A stretch of DNA of 35,326 nucleotides from Anaerolineaceae bacterium (GCA_003524305.1 DQHW01000028.1:150194-185519); one strand, 5' to 3'; positions 1-8,095 are shown, counted from the first letter of the stretch. Numbers and translations: made by a program. The notes: generated by a model not told the origin, from the letters alone.

Positions 1-10
1 TATTTTCCAC

Positions 11-39
11 TTGACAACTTTTTCTGCAATCGCTAAGAT
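11..39 (+). promoter_or_regulatory. Promoter of the MFS/DUF5054 operon
   Basis: A consensus -35 hexamer TTGACA (11-16) lies 17 bp before a -10-like TAAGAT (34-39), about 55 bp upstream of the permease start. A half-conserved LacI-type site, TGCAATCGCTAAGA (25-38), sits across the spacer and -10. It keeps TG, AA and CG but its right arm is poor, so operator function is only a suggestion. Confidence 0.5.
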
Positions 40-101
40 GAATTGGCGTAATTACGACCTGAAATAATTATTTCAAGAAACAATTAATCTGGAGGATGGC
101 G

Positions 102-1574
102 ATGAGAACAGATAAACGTTGGTACGAATTGCTGGGATTGAACGGGTACCAATTGGGGTTAAGTATGGCTTCCAATGTGATTAGCCCGTTGCTGCTGCCT
201 GCCCTGGTACTCATGTTTATGCCTCCAGAAAAGAAGAACACCTACACCGCCCTGGTTTATGTTACCGGGCTGGCAGTAGCCATGTTCATCCAACCTGTGA
301 TGGGCATGTGGAGCGACCGCTGTACCTCCAAACTTGGAAGGCGCCGTCCGTTTATTTTATGGGGAGCGCTGCTAAACATCTTCTTTTTGTTAGTTGTGGG
401 ATCCTCCTTATTATTTCAGGAATCGGCTTTAAACGCCTTTTTTCAATCCACTTTTGGGGTGACCACTTCTCTTGCAGTTCTATTGTTGGGCATCGTTCTG
501 CTGCAGGTGTCTTCCAATGTCAGCCAGGCTGGGCAGCAGGGTTTGATCCCTGACGTGGTGAAAGAATATCAACGTGGAAGAGCCTCAGGCATCAAATCCG
601 TGTTGGAAATGATCCCTGCTGCTTTGGTGCTGGGCATTTCTCCTTTGCTGGATAAAAAGCAGTTTTGGGTGGTTATCATCATCCTCATGGCTTTTTACCT
701 GCTCACCATGCTGTGGACGGTGCTTTCAACAAAAGAAATAGCATTGACAGAAAAACCACCCAGGCCTGAAGGCCGCCCTGTGCTGCGCATGCTGCTGCTG
801 ACTGTTCTATTTGTGGGTGTCACACAATTGGCGCTCTGGTTGGTGAAAAGCAGCGCTGCCTGGCTGCCGGCAGATACCACCAGCCTGTGGCTGAGGGTGT
901 TTGTGGTGGGTCTGGTGGGGCTGCTCGGAATGGCGGGTTCAATCTTCATCGGTGTCTATTTTGGCGCACAGGTGGGCATCGGCGCCGATGCGCGCAATCA
1001 AAAATCCTTCATCTGGTGGGTGGTAACCCGTTTAATGTTCCTGGCTGCGATCGGTTCCACGCGTAATTTCACCATGTTTTTTATCAAAGATGTGCTAAAA
1101 GTTCCCAATCCTGCAACAGTGACCACCTATCTCACGGCGGTTATTTTTGTCTTCTTATTAATAACCTCGTTACTCGGTGGTTATCTCTCAGATAAAATGG
1201 GACGCAAAAAACTTTTGGCTGCAGCAGGCATGCTTGCCTTTTTCGGTTCGCTGCTGCTGATCTTCTCGCGCACGATCCCCATGGTGATGGTGGCGGGTGC
1301 CTTCCTGGGCCTTGGCACCGGCACCTTTATGTCAGCCAATTGGGCACTCGGCACAGACCTGGTGCCGGCCAAAGATGCAGGTCGTTACCTGGGCATTTCA
1401 AACCTGGCAGGCGCAGGAGCGGGCATTGTGGGTTCCAGCATTGGCGGCCCATTGGCAGATTACTTTAATGCCATCCAGCCGGGACTGGGTTACCCGGTGA
1501 TCTTCGCGCTTTATGGCGGTCTTTTCTTGTTGTCTGTACTGCTATTGCCGAAAATAATTAAGACTAAGGAATAA
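102..1574 (+). CDS. MFS permease, GPH/SUT-like sugar transporter
   Basis: A twelve-helix major facilitator probably importing a glycoside or oligosaccharide by cation symport at the inner membrane. The loop between helices 2 and 3 carries SDRCTSKLGRRRPF, the signature seen in sucrose/GPH-type carriers. The equivalent loop of the second half has SDKMGRKK. An ATG also exists at 96, but it directly abuts the GGAGG at 91-95. The ATG at 102 has 6-nt spacing and is preferred (490 aa). The gene ends 10 bp before a GH38-like protein, so the pair is probably one operon for uptake and handling of a carbohydrate. The fold is certain; the substrate is inferred from motif and neighbour only. Confidence 0.85.
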   Translation: MRTDKRWYELLGLNGYQLGLSMASNVISPLLLPALVLMFMPPEKKNTYTALVYVTGLAVAMFIQPVMGMWSDRCTSKLGRRRPFILWGALLNIFFLLVVGSSLLFQESALNAFFQSTFGVTTSLAVLLLGIVLLQVSSNVSQAGQQGLIPDVVKEYQRGRASGIKSVLEMIPAALVLGISPLLDKKQFWVVIIILMAFYLLTMLWTVLSTKEIALTEKPPRPEGRPVLRMLLLTVLFVGVTQLALWLVKSSAAWLPADTTSLWLRVFVVGLVGLLGMAGSIFIGVYFGAQVGIGADARNQKSFIWWVVTRLMFLAAIGSTRNFTMFFIKDVLKVPNPATVTTYLTAVIFVFLLITSLLGGYLSDKMGRKKLLAAAGMLAFFGSLLLIFSRTIPMVMVAGAFLGLGTGTFMSANWALGTDLVPAKDAGRYLGISNLAGAGAGIVGSSIGGPLADYFNAIQPGLGYPVIFALYGGLFLLSVLLLPKIIKTKE

Positions 1575-1584
1575 TGAGAATCTT

Positions 1585-3582
1585 ATGACCCAAAATATTC
1601 GTTTGATCTTCAAAACCCATCTGGATGTAGGCTTTACTGACTATGCTTCACGCGTGGTCGATAATTATTTCAAGAAATATATCCCCGCATCCTTGCGGGT
1701 AGCCCGCCAGATGCGTGATTCTGACCGTCCAGAGCGTTTCATATGGACCACTGGATCATGGTTGATCTATGAATATCTTGAACAGGCCAACAACCTGGAG
1801 CGCGCTGAAATGGAAGCTGCCATCGAATTGGGCGAAATAGCCTGGCATGCCCTTCCTTTTACGACTCACACTGAGTTGATGGATCCTGAATTGTTCCGGT
1901 TTGGTTTGTCGCTTTCTCATTCATTGGATAAGCGTTTTGGCAAGAAAACCATTGCCGCTAAAATGACGGATGTGCCCGGTCACACGCGTGGGATTGTGCC
2001 CCTGCTGGTTGAAGCTGGCGTAACCTTCTTGCACATCGGTGTGAACCCCGCTTCGACTGTTCCCAATGTGCCGCCGCTCTTCCGTTGGCAGGATGAAGCC
2101 GGTGCAGAATTGATCGTAATGTACGAGAGCGGCTACGGCAGCGCCTTTGTGATTGACGGCCTTGAAGAGTCACTGGCTTTTGGGCACACCAGCGACAACA
2201 TGGGTCCGCAATCGCCAGACCAGGTGCTGGATGTCTACCGAGAAAAACGCGCCACTTTCCCCGGGGCGAACGTATTTGCCTCCACACTTGATCAATTCGC
2301 CGAAAAACTCGAACCGGTGCGCCCCAGCCTGCCTGTGGTCACTCAAGAGATTGGTGACACATGGATCCACGGCGTGGGCAGCGATCCCATCAAGGTTAGC
2401 CGCTTTAGAGAATTGCTGCGGCTGCGCTGCGAGTGGCTTGAAGGTAAAAAGATCAATTACACCGACAAGAGGTTCATCAATTTCAACCGGCGTTTGCTCT
2501 TGGTGCCTGAGCATACCTGGGGCATGGACGAAAAAACTTACCTGGATGACCATGAAAATTATGCTGCCGATAAATTTATACATGCCCGAGGTTTGCCCAA
2601 TTTTAAGAAATTTGAGTCTTCGTGGGTAGAAAAACGCAGCACCATTCAGAAAGCAGTCAATGCCCTCGAAGATTCTGCCATGGCAGATGAGGCTCGAAAG
2701 CGGCTTGACAGTATCCGTCCTAATAAACCAGATCTCTCAGCCTGGCAGAAAACGACCAGCGAGAAAATTAAGTTTCAGACTTCTCAATTTGACGTACAGA
2801 TCAATCCGCTGCGAATCGGGTTGACCTCCATTGTTGATCGAAAGGCACATCAACCCTGGGTGGATGAAATGCATCCAATGGGCGAATTGACCTACCAGAC
2901 TTTTTCGACCGCGGATTACGACCGTTTCTTCAGCCAATACATTATTGACGCAGCTCAGAATGGTGATTGGCCGAGAGAAGATTTTTGCAAACCGGGGCTG
3001 GAATTGGCGAAACCGATCAGCGCGATCTGGAAGCCCTATATCCGCGACAGCTATCGACGGCAAACCCCTGCGCATGCTGAATTCCTTTTTCACATGACCT
3101 TTGAGCATGAGTGTGTTGTGAATTACGGTGCACCCAAGGATGTGTACCTTACCTATCAATTCCCTCATGAAGGTGCAACCTTTTCGATTGAACTGCAGTG
3201 GTTTAACAAGCAAGCCTGCCGCATGCCAGAGGCCTTGTGGATGGGATTCAAGCCCATCCTGCCGGAAGGAGCGGAATGGAAAATTGAAAAGCTGGGAAAG
3301 ATGATCTCTCCGCTTTCAGTGGTCGAAAACGGCAACAGGCATCTGCATGCCGCCGGCTCTAAGGTTGAACTGAGTCATGCCAATGGAAAAATATCCATTC
3401 TGCCGCTGGATTCTCCATTGGTGGCGCCGGGTCTTCCATCACCGCTGGATTTTAATAACGACCAACCTGATATGCAGCAAGGAATGCACTTCTGCCTGTT
3501 GAATAACTTGTGGGGTACAAACTTCCCCATGTGGTTTGAAGAGGACTGCCGTTTTCGCTTTGTGGTGCAATTGCATGATTAA
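1585..3582 (+). CDS. DUF5054 family protein, GH38-like
   Basis: A 665-aa protein that I recognise as DUF5054-like. The N-terminus has THLDVGFTD (residues 11-19), which matches the HxDxG metal-binding start of alpha-mannosidase-like GH38 enzymes. TDVPGHT with Asp129 resembles the nucleophile motif of that fold. The middle is rich in Trp and acidic residues. The C-terminal third (from about residue 400) looks like the beta-sandwich region of such hydrolases. No signal peptide is visible, so it is probably cytosolic and acts on a sugar imported by the permease 10 bp upstream. The ribosome binding site is weak, suggesting translational coupling. Activity is inferred, since DUF5054 proteins have no assigned reaction that I know of. 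Confidence 0.72.
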   Translation: MTQNIRLIFKTHLDVGFTDYASRVVDNYFKKYIPASLRVARQMRDSDRPERFIWTTGSWLIYEYLEQANNLERAEMEAAIELGEIAWHALPFTTHTELMDPELFRFGLSLSHSLDKRFGKKTIAAKMTDVPGHTRGIVPLLVEAGVTFLHIGVNPASTVPNVPPLFRWQDEAGAELIVMYESGYGSAFVIDGLEESLAFGHTSDNMGPQSPDQVLDVYREKRATFPGANVFASTLDQFAEKLEPVRPSLPVVTQEIGDTWIHGVGSDPIKVSRFRELLRLRCEWLEGKKINYTDKRFINFNRRLLLVPEHTWGMDEKTYLDDHENYAADKFIHARGLPNFKKFESSWVEKRSTIQKAVNALEDSAMADEARKRLDSIRPNKPDLSAWQKTTSEKIKFQTSQFDVQINPLRIGLTSIVDRKAHQPWVDEMHPMGELTYQTFSTADYDRFFSQYIIDAAQNGDWPREDFCKPGLELAKPISAIWKPYIRDSYRRQTPAHAEFLFHMTFEHECVVNYGAPKDVYLTYQFPHEGATFSIELQWFNKQACRMPEALWMGFKPILPEGAEWKIEKLGKMISPLSVVENGNRHLHAAGSKVELSHANGKISILPLDSPLVAPGLPSPLDFNNDQPDMQQGMHFCLLNNLWGTNFPMWFEEDCRFRFVVQLHD

Positions 3583-3661
3583 GTGAAAATGGTATCGGAT
3601 GCAACCTATCTGCGGATGCAACGTATATCTAATAAATAATTAATACTTTAAAGAGGTAAAC

Positions 3662-4657
3662 ATGGATAATCATCCGCGATATCGTTCGTTGTTTTGGCCC
3701 ATTTTGTTGGTTGGCGTGGGTATTGTCTGGCTTCTCAGTAATCTTGGCTTGATCCAGCAGATCAGCCTTGGGTCCATTTTAAAATTCTGGCCTGTAGTCT
3801 TAATTGTATTCGGTCTGGATATGCTTTTCAGCCGACGCTATCCGTGGGTGGGAGCAGTGGTTGGCTTGTTGGCCGTTGCCGGAGTGGTGGCTTTATTGAT
3901 GTTTGGCCCTCAGTTTGGCATCACCACCAATACTGATACCAAGTCAGAAATCTTTTCAAGCCCACTTGAGGGTGTGAAAACCGCGGAATATAACTTTGAC
4001 ACTTCGTCTTCTCCAGTTGTGATCACTGCCCTCGATGACAATAATAGCGATTTGATCTCAGCCGATATTACTTATCGCGGAACCATGCGTTTTGATGTTA
4101 ATGGCTCTGACCATACTACCGTTTGGATGTCGGAATATTCAGACAACACATCCTGGTTAAATTGGGACTTTTCATTTGACAACCTCAAATGGGATATCGG
4201 TTTATCACCTGAAGTTCCCTCAGACATTATTCTAAACGGTGGTTCAGGTTCAATTAATATGGATCTCACCGGGCTTCAATTGAACTCTCTTCAAACTGAT
4301 ACTGGCTCAGGTTCGTCAAATATTACCCTGCCCCAATCGAAAGACGCTTATTTGGTCGAAATTGAAAGCGGATCAGGTTCGGTTACGTTGCGCGTGCCTG
4401 ATCAGGCGGCAATGACACTCACGCTTGATACTGGTAGTGGGGCAACCAGTGTGATTATCCCTGCCAAGGCTGCTGTGCGGATTGAAGTGAATGATGACGG
4501 TTCCGGCAGCTTTGACCTTCCCAACGGATTGATGAAAGCCTCAGACAGCTCCAGTTTTGACATCGGTGCCTGGCAGACACCCAATTACGACACCGCAGAA
4601 TACAAAATCTTGATCCAGGTTTTAGGCCAGGGATCAGGCAGCCTTTCCATCCGCTAA
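3662..4657 (+). CDS. LiaF-like membrane protein with Gly-Ser-rich beta domain
   Basis: A 331-aa protein. Residues about 8-80 hold three hydrophobic segments in the FWPILLVGVG..WLLSNLG arrangement of the LiaF/DUF5668 N-terminal domain. The rest is a predicted extracytoplasmic beta structure related to DUF4097-type toastrack domains. From about residue 195 to the C-terminus, GSGS or close variants recur in six strands, with short hydrophobic stretches between them. AAGAGG (3651-3656) gives the ATG a good site. It stands alone: 79 bp separate it from the previous gene, and a terminator follows. In Firmicutes such domains act in cell-envelope stress sensing. No LiaRS-like partner is adjacent here, so the role is open. 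Confidence 0.7.
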   Translation: MDNHPRYRSLFWPILLVGVGIVWLLSNLGLIQQISLGSILKFWPVVLIVFGLDMLFSRRYPWVGAVVGLLAVAGVVALLMFGPQFGITTNTDTKSEIFSSPLEGVKTAEYNFDTSSSPVVITALDDNNSDLISADITYRGTMRFDVNGSDHTTVWMSEYSDNTSWLNWDFSFDNLKWDIGLSPEVPSDIILNGGSGSINMDLTGLQLNSLQTDTGSGSSNITLPQSKDAYLVEIESGSGSVTLRVPDQAAMTLTLDTGSGATSVIIPAKAAVRIEVNDDGSGSFDLPNGLMKASDSSSFDIGAWQTPNYDTAEYKILIQVLGQGSGSLSIR

Positions 4658-4680
4658 AAGTTGATTCTCCCCCTTAATCT

Positions 4681-4713
4681 GAAACCCGTTGAACTCTTGA
4701 CGGGTTTCTTTTT
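4681..4713 (+). terminator. Intrinsic terminator of the LiaF-like gene
   Basis: A perfect 9-bp stem, GAAACCCGT (4681-4689) with ACGGGTTTC (4700-4708), has a 10-nt loop and runs directly into five T residues. Its 3' arm contains the -35 box of the next promoter. Confidence 0.85.
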
Positions 4714-4724
4714 GGCATTATAAT
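4697..4724 (+). promoter_or_regulatory. Promoter of the Fur/Zur-type gene
   Basis: TTGACG (4697-4702) and a perfect TATAAT (4719-4724) are separated by 16 bp. The -35 lies inside the preceding terminator stem, and the -10 abuts the operator palindrome. Confidence 0.75.
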
Positions 4725-4744
4725 GATAATGAAAAACATTATCA
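4724..4744. promoter_or_regulatory. Fur/Zur-type operator, copy 1 (autoregulation)
   Basis: A perfect inverted repeat, TGATAATG and CATTATCA around an A5 spacer, starts at the last base of the -10 box. It would cover the transcription start. It resembles the AT-rich GATAAT-type boxes of Fur-family repressors and lies 12 bp before the repressor's GTG start. Confidence 0.8.
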
Positions 4745-4756
4745 ATAAGGATTACC

Positions 4757-5185
4757 GTGACTGAGATTGAGAGTTGGTTGGAACACCTCGAACAAAAAGG
4801 TGGCCGGATTACCGGTCCGCGCAGGGCGATTGTGGAGTTAATGGTCAATTCAGACCATGCCCTCAGCCCCGTGGATGTTTTTGACCAGGCGCGTGGCAAA
4901 TACCCGAAGATGGGGCTCGTGACCGTCTACCGCACACTTGAAATTTTGAGCGAGTTGGGTCTGGTTGAGCGTGTTCACCAGCATGATGGCTGCCATATGT
5001 ATTTGCGGGCTGCTCACGGCCATGAACACTTGATGATCTGTTCGAGCTGTGGAAAGGCAGACTATTTTTCTGGCGATGATTTAAGCCCGTTGATCGAAAG
5101 AATCAGCAAAGAAAGCGGTTTCTCAATCCAAAGCCACTGGCTGCAGCTCCATGGATTATGCAGAGATTGTCACAAGGAGAATTGA
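4757..5185 (+). CDS. Fur-family metal-responsive repressor (Zur-like)
   Basis: A 142-aa cytosolic repressor of normal Fur length. A winged helix at residues about 15-75 includes the recognition-helix region GLVTVYRTL. The dimerisation/metal region has HGHEH (87-91) and the structural zinc pairs CSSC (95-98) and CRDC (135-138). Translation starts at GTG 4757, with AAGG 6 nt upstream. A palindromic operator covers its promoter, so autoregulation is likely. A near copy precedes the metal-uptake operon. The neighbours favour Zn(II), hence Zur, but Mn(II) or Fe(II) cannot be excluded from sequence. A 62-aa membrane protein follows after 1 bp. Confidence 0.88.
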   Translation: MTEIESWLEHLEQKGGRITGPRRAIVELMVNSDHALSPVDVFDQARGKYPKMGLVTVYRTLEILSELGLVERVHQHDGCHMYLRAAHGHEHLMICSSCGKADYFSGDDLSPLIERISKESGFSIQSHWLQLHGLCRDCHKEN

Positions 5186-5186
5186 T

Positions 5187-5375
5187 ATGTGTGCGTTTTG
5201 TGTGGCAATCCCCGCGACCGCGGTTTCAGGTCTTGCATTAGATCAGAAAGTAAGGAAGAATAACCCCCAAAAACGGTTGTCTTTTTATTTGCGGCCTTAT
5301 ATTGTGCTTACATTATTGGCCATTCTACTGTTAATGGCTGCCTCGGTTTTTTTCCACGGCCGTGGTTCAACTTAG
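5187..5375 (+). CDS. Small CxxC membrane protein (62 aa)
   Basis: I do not recognise a named family. It starts at ATG 5187, only 1 bp after the repressor stop, with AAGGAG (5174-5179) 7 nt upstream, so it is almost certainly translated with the repressor. It opens with MCAFCVAIP, a Cys-x-x-Cys at the extreme N-terminus. A basic stretch KVRKNNPQKR follows, then one strong transmembrane helix at residues about 37-56 and a short HGRGST tail. The N-terminal thiols and the position inside a metal regulon suggest metal binding or sensing at the membrane, which is inference. A longer in-frame start at 5151 lies inside the repressor gene and has no good ribosome binding site. Confidence 0.7.
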   Translation: MCAFCVAIPATAVSGLALDQKVRKNNPQKRLSFYLRPYIVLTLLAILLLMAASVFFHGRGST

Positions 5376-5391
5376 TAAGTTGCTTTTTTTT
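5368..5391 (+). terminator. Terminator after the repressor/62-aa operon
   Basis: CAACTT (5368-5373) pairs with AAGTTG (5377-5382) across a 3-nt loop, followed by C and eight T. The stem is short and overlaps the stop codon. A further 12-bp palindrome, CCACGGCCGTGG (5354-5365), just upstream may strengthen it. Confidence 0.55.
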
Positions 5392-5396
5392 GTAAC

Positions 5397-5417
5397 TAAT
5401 AATGAAAATGAGTATCA
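5397..5417. promoter_or_regulatory. Fur/Zur-type operator, copy 2 (metal uptake operon)
   Basis: Aligned without gaps to the perfect operator at 4724-4744, this 21-bp site is identical at 17 positions, including the whole AATGAAAA core and the TATCA end. It lies 18 bp before the start of the binding-protein gene, where a repressor would block transcription. Confidence 0.7.
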
Positions 5418-5434
5418 ATATCAAAAGGAGTAAT

Positions 5435-6361
5435 ATGAACAAGAAATTCTATTCAATTATTGCGCTGACAGCCGTCTTTGCGCTGCTTTTAGCGGCCTGC
5501 TCTTCGCCGTCTTCAACCAAAGGCCAAATTGAAGTGGTGGCTTCAACAACCATCGTTGGCGATGTGGTCAGCCAAATTGGCGGCGACCATATTCAACTGA
5601 CTGTGCTTTACCCCGTCGGTGCTGACCCCCACACATTCGAACCAAGGCCGCAGGATGCAGCAGCCATTGCTGATGCGAAGATTGTCTTTCTCAATGGGCT
5701 TGAACTCGAGCATTCTCTTGAAAGCATTCTGGAGGCTAATGCCACAGGCACCATTGTAGAAGTATCTAATGGTGTGGAAGTGCTTGCTTTCGAACAAGCA
5801 ATTCAGGAAAGTGATGAAGTACATGACCACGCTGCTGGTGATCCCCACACCTGGATGGATCCGAATCTGGTGATGACCTGGGTAAAAAATATAGAAACCA
5901 CACTTTCTGAACTTGATCCTGAAAATGCTGCAGATTACGCTGCAAACGCAAATAATTACATATCCGAATTAACTGATCTGGATGCCTGGATTCAAACTGA
6001 GGTTGCCAAGGTTCCGGTGGAAAATCGCAAACTGGTCACCGATCACGAAAACTTGGGGTATTTCATTCATCGTTACAACTTCACACTGGTAGGGTTGGTG
6101 GTTGACAGCCTAAGCACCGGTGCCTCGCCTTCAGCACAAGAACTCTCCATTTTGGAAGATGCGATCAAAGAAAAAGGCGTTAAGGCCATATTTATCGGGG
6201 CTACAGTTAATCCCAACCTGGCTAACCAGGTTGCCAGTGATACGGGTACAACCTTGATCACTATTGATACTGCATCACTAGGTGGTGAAGACAGCGATAC
6301 GGCAACCTATATTCAATTTATGAAAAAATTGGTAACTGCGATTGTGAATGGTTTACAATAA
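5435..6361 (+). CDS. znuA: Metal ABC transporter substrate-binding lipoprotein (ZnuA/TroA type)
   Basis: The extracytoplasmic metal-capture subunit, 308 aa. The signal peptide ends in a lipobox, LLAAC with Cys22, so it is a lipoprotein. Likely metal ligands are His in ADPHTFEP, His in DPHTWMDP, His in TDHENLGYF and Asp in TIDTASLG. This His3-Asp set is nearer TroA/ZnuA than the Glu-containing Mn-binding PsaA/MntC type. A short acidic/His loop (ESDEVHDHAAGD) precedes the second ligand, in the place of the His-rich loop of ZnuA. The start at 5435 has AAGGAG 4 nt upstream; the earlier in-frame ATGs at 5402 and 5408 lie inside the operator. First gene of a three-gene uptake operon. Confidence 0.88.
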   Translation: MNKKFYSIIALTAVFALLLAACSSPSSTKGQIEVVASTTIVGDVVSQIGGDHIQLTVLYPVGADPHTFEPRPQDAAAIADAKIVFLNGLELEHSLESILEANATGTIVEVSNGVEVLAFEQAIQESDEVHDHAAGDPHTWMDPNLVMTWVKNIETTLSELDPENAADYAANANNYISELTDLDAWIQTEVAKVPVENRKLVTDHENLGYFIHRYNFTLVGLVVDSLSTGASPSAQELSILEDAIKEKGVKAIFIGATVNPNLANQVASDTGTTLITIDTASLGGEDSDTATYIQFMKKLVTAIVNGLQ

Positions 6362-6385
6362 AGAAAAATTTTAAATTGAGTGATA

Positions 6386-7189
6386 ATGGCGCATCTTCTT
6401 AGACATGATCTAAACCAACCCATACTCGAATTAGCGCATGTGAGCTTTAGTTTTGGAGATCATGCCGCATTGGAAAATGTCTCTTTTCACCTGCACACAG
6501 GTGAGCGCGTCGCGGTGGTCGGACCGAACGGCGCCGGTAAAAGCACCTTGTTTAAGGTGATTGCCGGCATTTTACGCGCGGATTCAGGTGACGTCAATGT
6601 CTTTGGATCAGAAAGCGGAAAACACGACTGCATCGCCTACATTCCGCAGCGCAGCCAGGTGGATTGGCACTTTCCGGTGAATGTGTTTGACGTGGTTATG
6701 ATGGGCAGAACCGCCATGCTTAAACCTTTTACCGTCCCCGGCAAGCAGCATCAGGCAGTGGTCAGGCATGCCCTTGAGAAGGTTGGAATGCAAGACCTGG
6801 CTGACCGGCAGATCAGCCAGCTTTCAGGCGGTCAGCAGCAGCGCATGTTCATAGCCCGTGCACTCGCCCAGGAAGCCGAATTGATGTTAATGGATGAACC
6901 CCTGACCGGCCTCGATGACCCCGCCCAGGAGGATTTATTGCAACTGATGGAAAAACTCGAGCAGGATAAAGTGACCATTATGGCCGCCACCCACGATCTC
7001 GACCAGGCTGCCCAGCATTTTAACCGCATCTTTCTCTTGAACAGGCACCTGATCCGTTTTGGTGAAGCCAAAGATGTGCTGACAGCCGAGAATTTGAAGA
7101 TCGCCTATGGCGGACGGCTGCGATTGATGGAGGACGGAAAATCCATGATGGCGCTGGATCACTCCTGCTGCGAAGGAGGTGAAGAATGA
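6386..7189 (+). CDS. znuC: Metal ABC transporter ATPase (ZnuC type)
   Basis: A 267-aa cytosolic ATPase that powers metal import. Walker A is GPNGAGKST (46-54), the signature is LSGGQQQR, Walker B is LMLMDEP, and the H-loop is in ATHDLD. The ATG at 6386 is preferred over a GTG at 6380, which lies in the same frame but lacks a spaced ribosome binding site. The C-terminus is unusual: DHSCCEGGEE has His and two adjacent Cys and could bind a metal ion. It follows the binding protein after 24 bp and overlaps the permease gene by 4 bp (ATGA). Confidence 0.9.
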   Translation: MAHLLRHDLNQPILELAHVSFSFGDHAALENVSFHLHTGERVAVVGPNGAGKSTLFKVIAGILRADSGDVNVFGSESGKHDCIAYIPQRSQVDWHFPVNVFDVVMMGRTAMLKPFTVPGKQHQAVVRHALEKVGMQDLADRQISQLSGGQQQRMFIARALAQEAELMLMDEPLTGLDDPAQEDLLQLMEKLEQDKVTIMAATHDLDQAAQHFNRIFLLNRHLIRFGEAKDVLTAENLKIAYGGRLRLMEDGKSMMALDHSCCEGGEE

Positions 7190-8040
7190 TCGCCTCCATC
7201 TGGACGTGGATTGTTCAACCGCTCACCTATGGGTTTATGCAGCGTGGATTGGCGGCCTCCATTTTCGTGGGCACGGTGTGCGCGGTGATCGGTGCTTTTA
7301 TCGTGCTGCGCGGCATGGCTTTTTTCGGCGATGCTCTGGCGCATACAATCCTGCCCGGGGTGGCAGTGGGTTACCTGGTCTCTGGTGGTGCGCAAGCCTC
7401 CCTCTTTTGGTGGGCGCTCGGCACGGCCATTGTTTCGGCACTTGGTATCGGTGCGATCAGTAAAAAGTCGCAACTGCGTGAAGACACCTCCATTGGCATC
7501 GTCTTTGCAGGCATGTTTGCGCTGGGTATCGCGTTAATCTCAACCGTGCGCAGCTACGCCGTGGATTTGAGCCATTTCTTGTTTGGTGATGTTTTGGGAG
7601 TTTCTTTTCTAAGCTTGATCACCATGGCGATCTTTAGCGCGGTGGTTTTAATTGCCATTTGGGCCTTCTACAAGCAGTTGGTGGTCGTCTCGTTTGATCC
7701 GCTGCTGGCGGCCACCTTGCGCCTGCCGGTTAAATTTCTCAACAACCTTTTGTTGGTTTTGATCGCCATCACGGTGGCGGTATCCATGCAGATCGTGGGT
7801 GTGGCCTTGATGGTGGCCATGCTGGTGACCCCCGCGGCGACCGCCTTTTTATTGACCAAGCGTCTTCCGCGCATGATGCTGTTGGCAGCCCTATCGGCAG
7901 TACTTTCGAGTATTATCGGTTTATATGTCTCTTTTTATTTGAGTATTTCCTCCGGTTCTGCTGTCGTTTTGATCTGCACATTCTTTTTTGTGGTGACCTG
8001 GGTGGTTCAAAGCATACGCGGCAAACGGGCCGACCGCTGA
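7186..8040 (+). CDS. znuB: Metal ABC transporter permease (ZnuB type)
   Basis: The 284-aa membrane channel of the metal importer, ABC-3 family. It is hydrophobic throughout with about eight helices. The conserved early segment GTVCAVIGAFIVLRGMAFFGDALAHTILPG is present in shortened view as VLRGMAFFGDALAHT, typical of the family. The ATG overlaps the ATPase stop, and AAGGAGGT (7173-7180) sits 5 nt upstream, so translation is coupled. No clear intrinsic terminator follows before the cyclophilin gene. Confidence 0.9.
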   Translation: MIASIWTWIVQPLTYGFMQRGLAASIFVGTVCAVIGAFIVLRGMAFFGDALAHTILPGVAVGYLVSGGAQASLFWWALGTAIVSALGIGAISKKSQLREDTSIGIVFAGMFALGIALISTVRSYAVDLSHFLFGDVLGVSFLSLITMAIFSAVVLIAIWAFYKQLVVVSFDPLLAATLRLPVKFLNNLLLVLIAITVAVSMQIVGVALMVAMLVTPAATAFLLTKRLPRMMLLAALSAVLSSIIGLYVSFYLSISSGSAVVLICTFFFVVTWVVQSIRGKRADR

Positions 8041-8095
8041 ACTTCTTCATTATGATACAATAATGGTTCAATTGAGTTCAGGAAAGGATGTTTGA

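Noticed and set aside
3596..3622. Direct repeat CGGATGCAAC, two copies 17 bp apart, between the DUF5054 and LiaF-like genes
   Set aside because: Only two short copies, with no palindrome or promoter alignment, so it may be chance.
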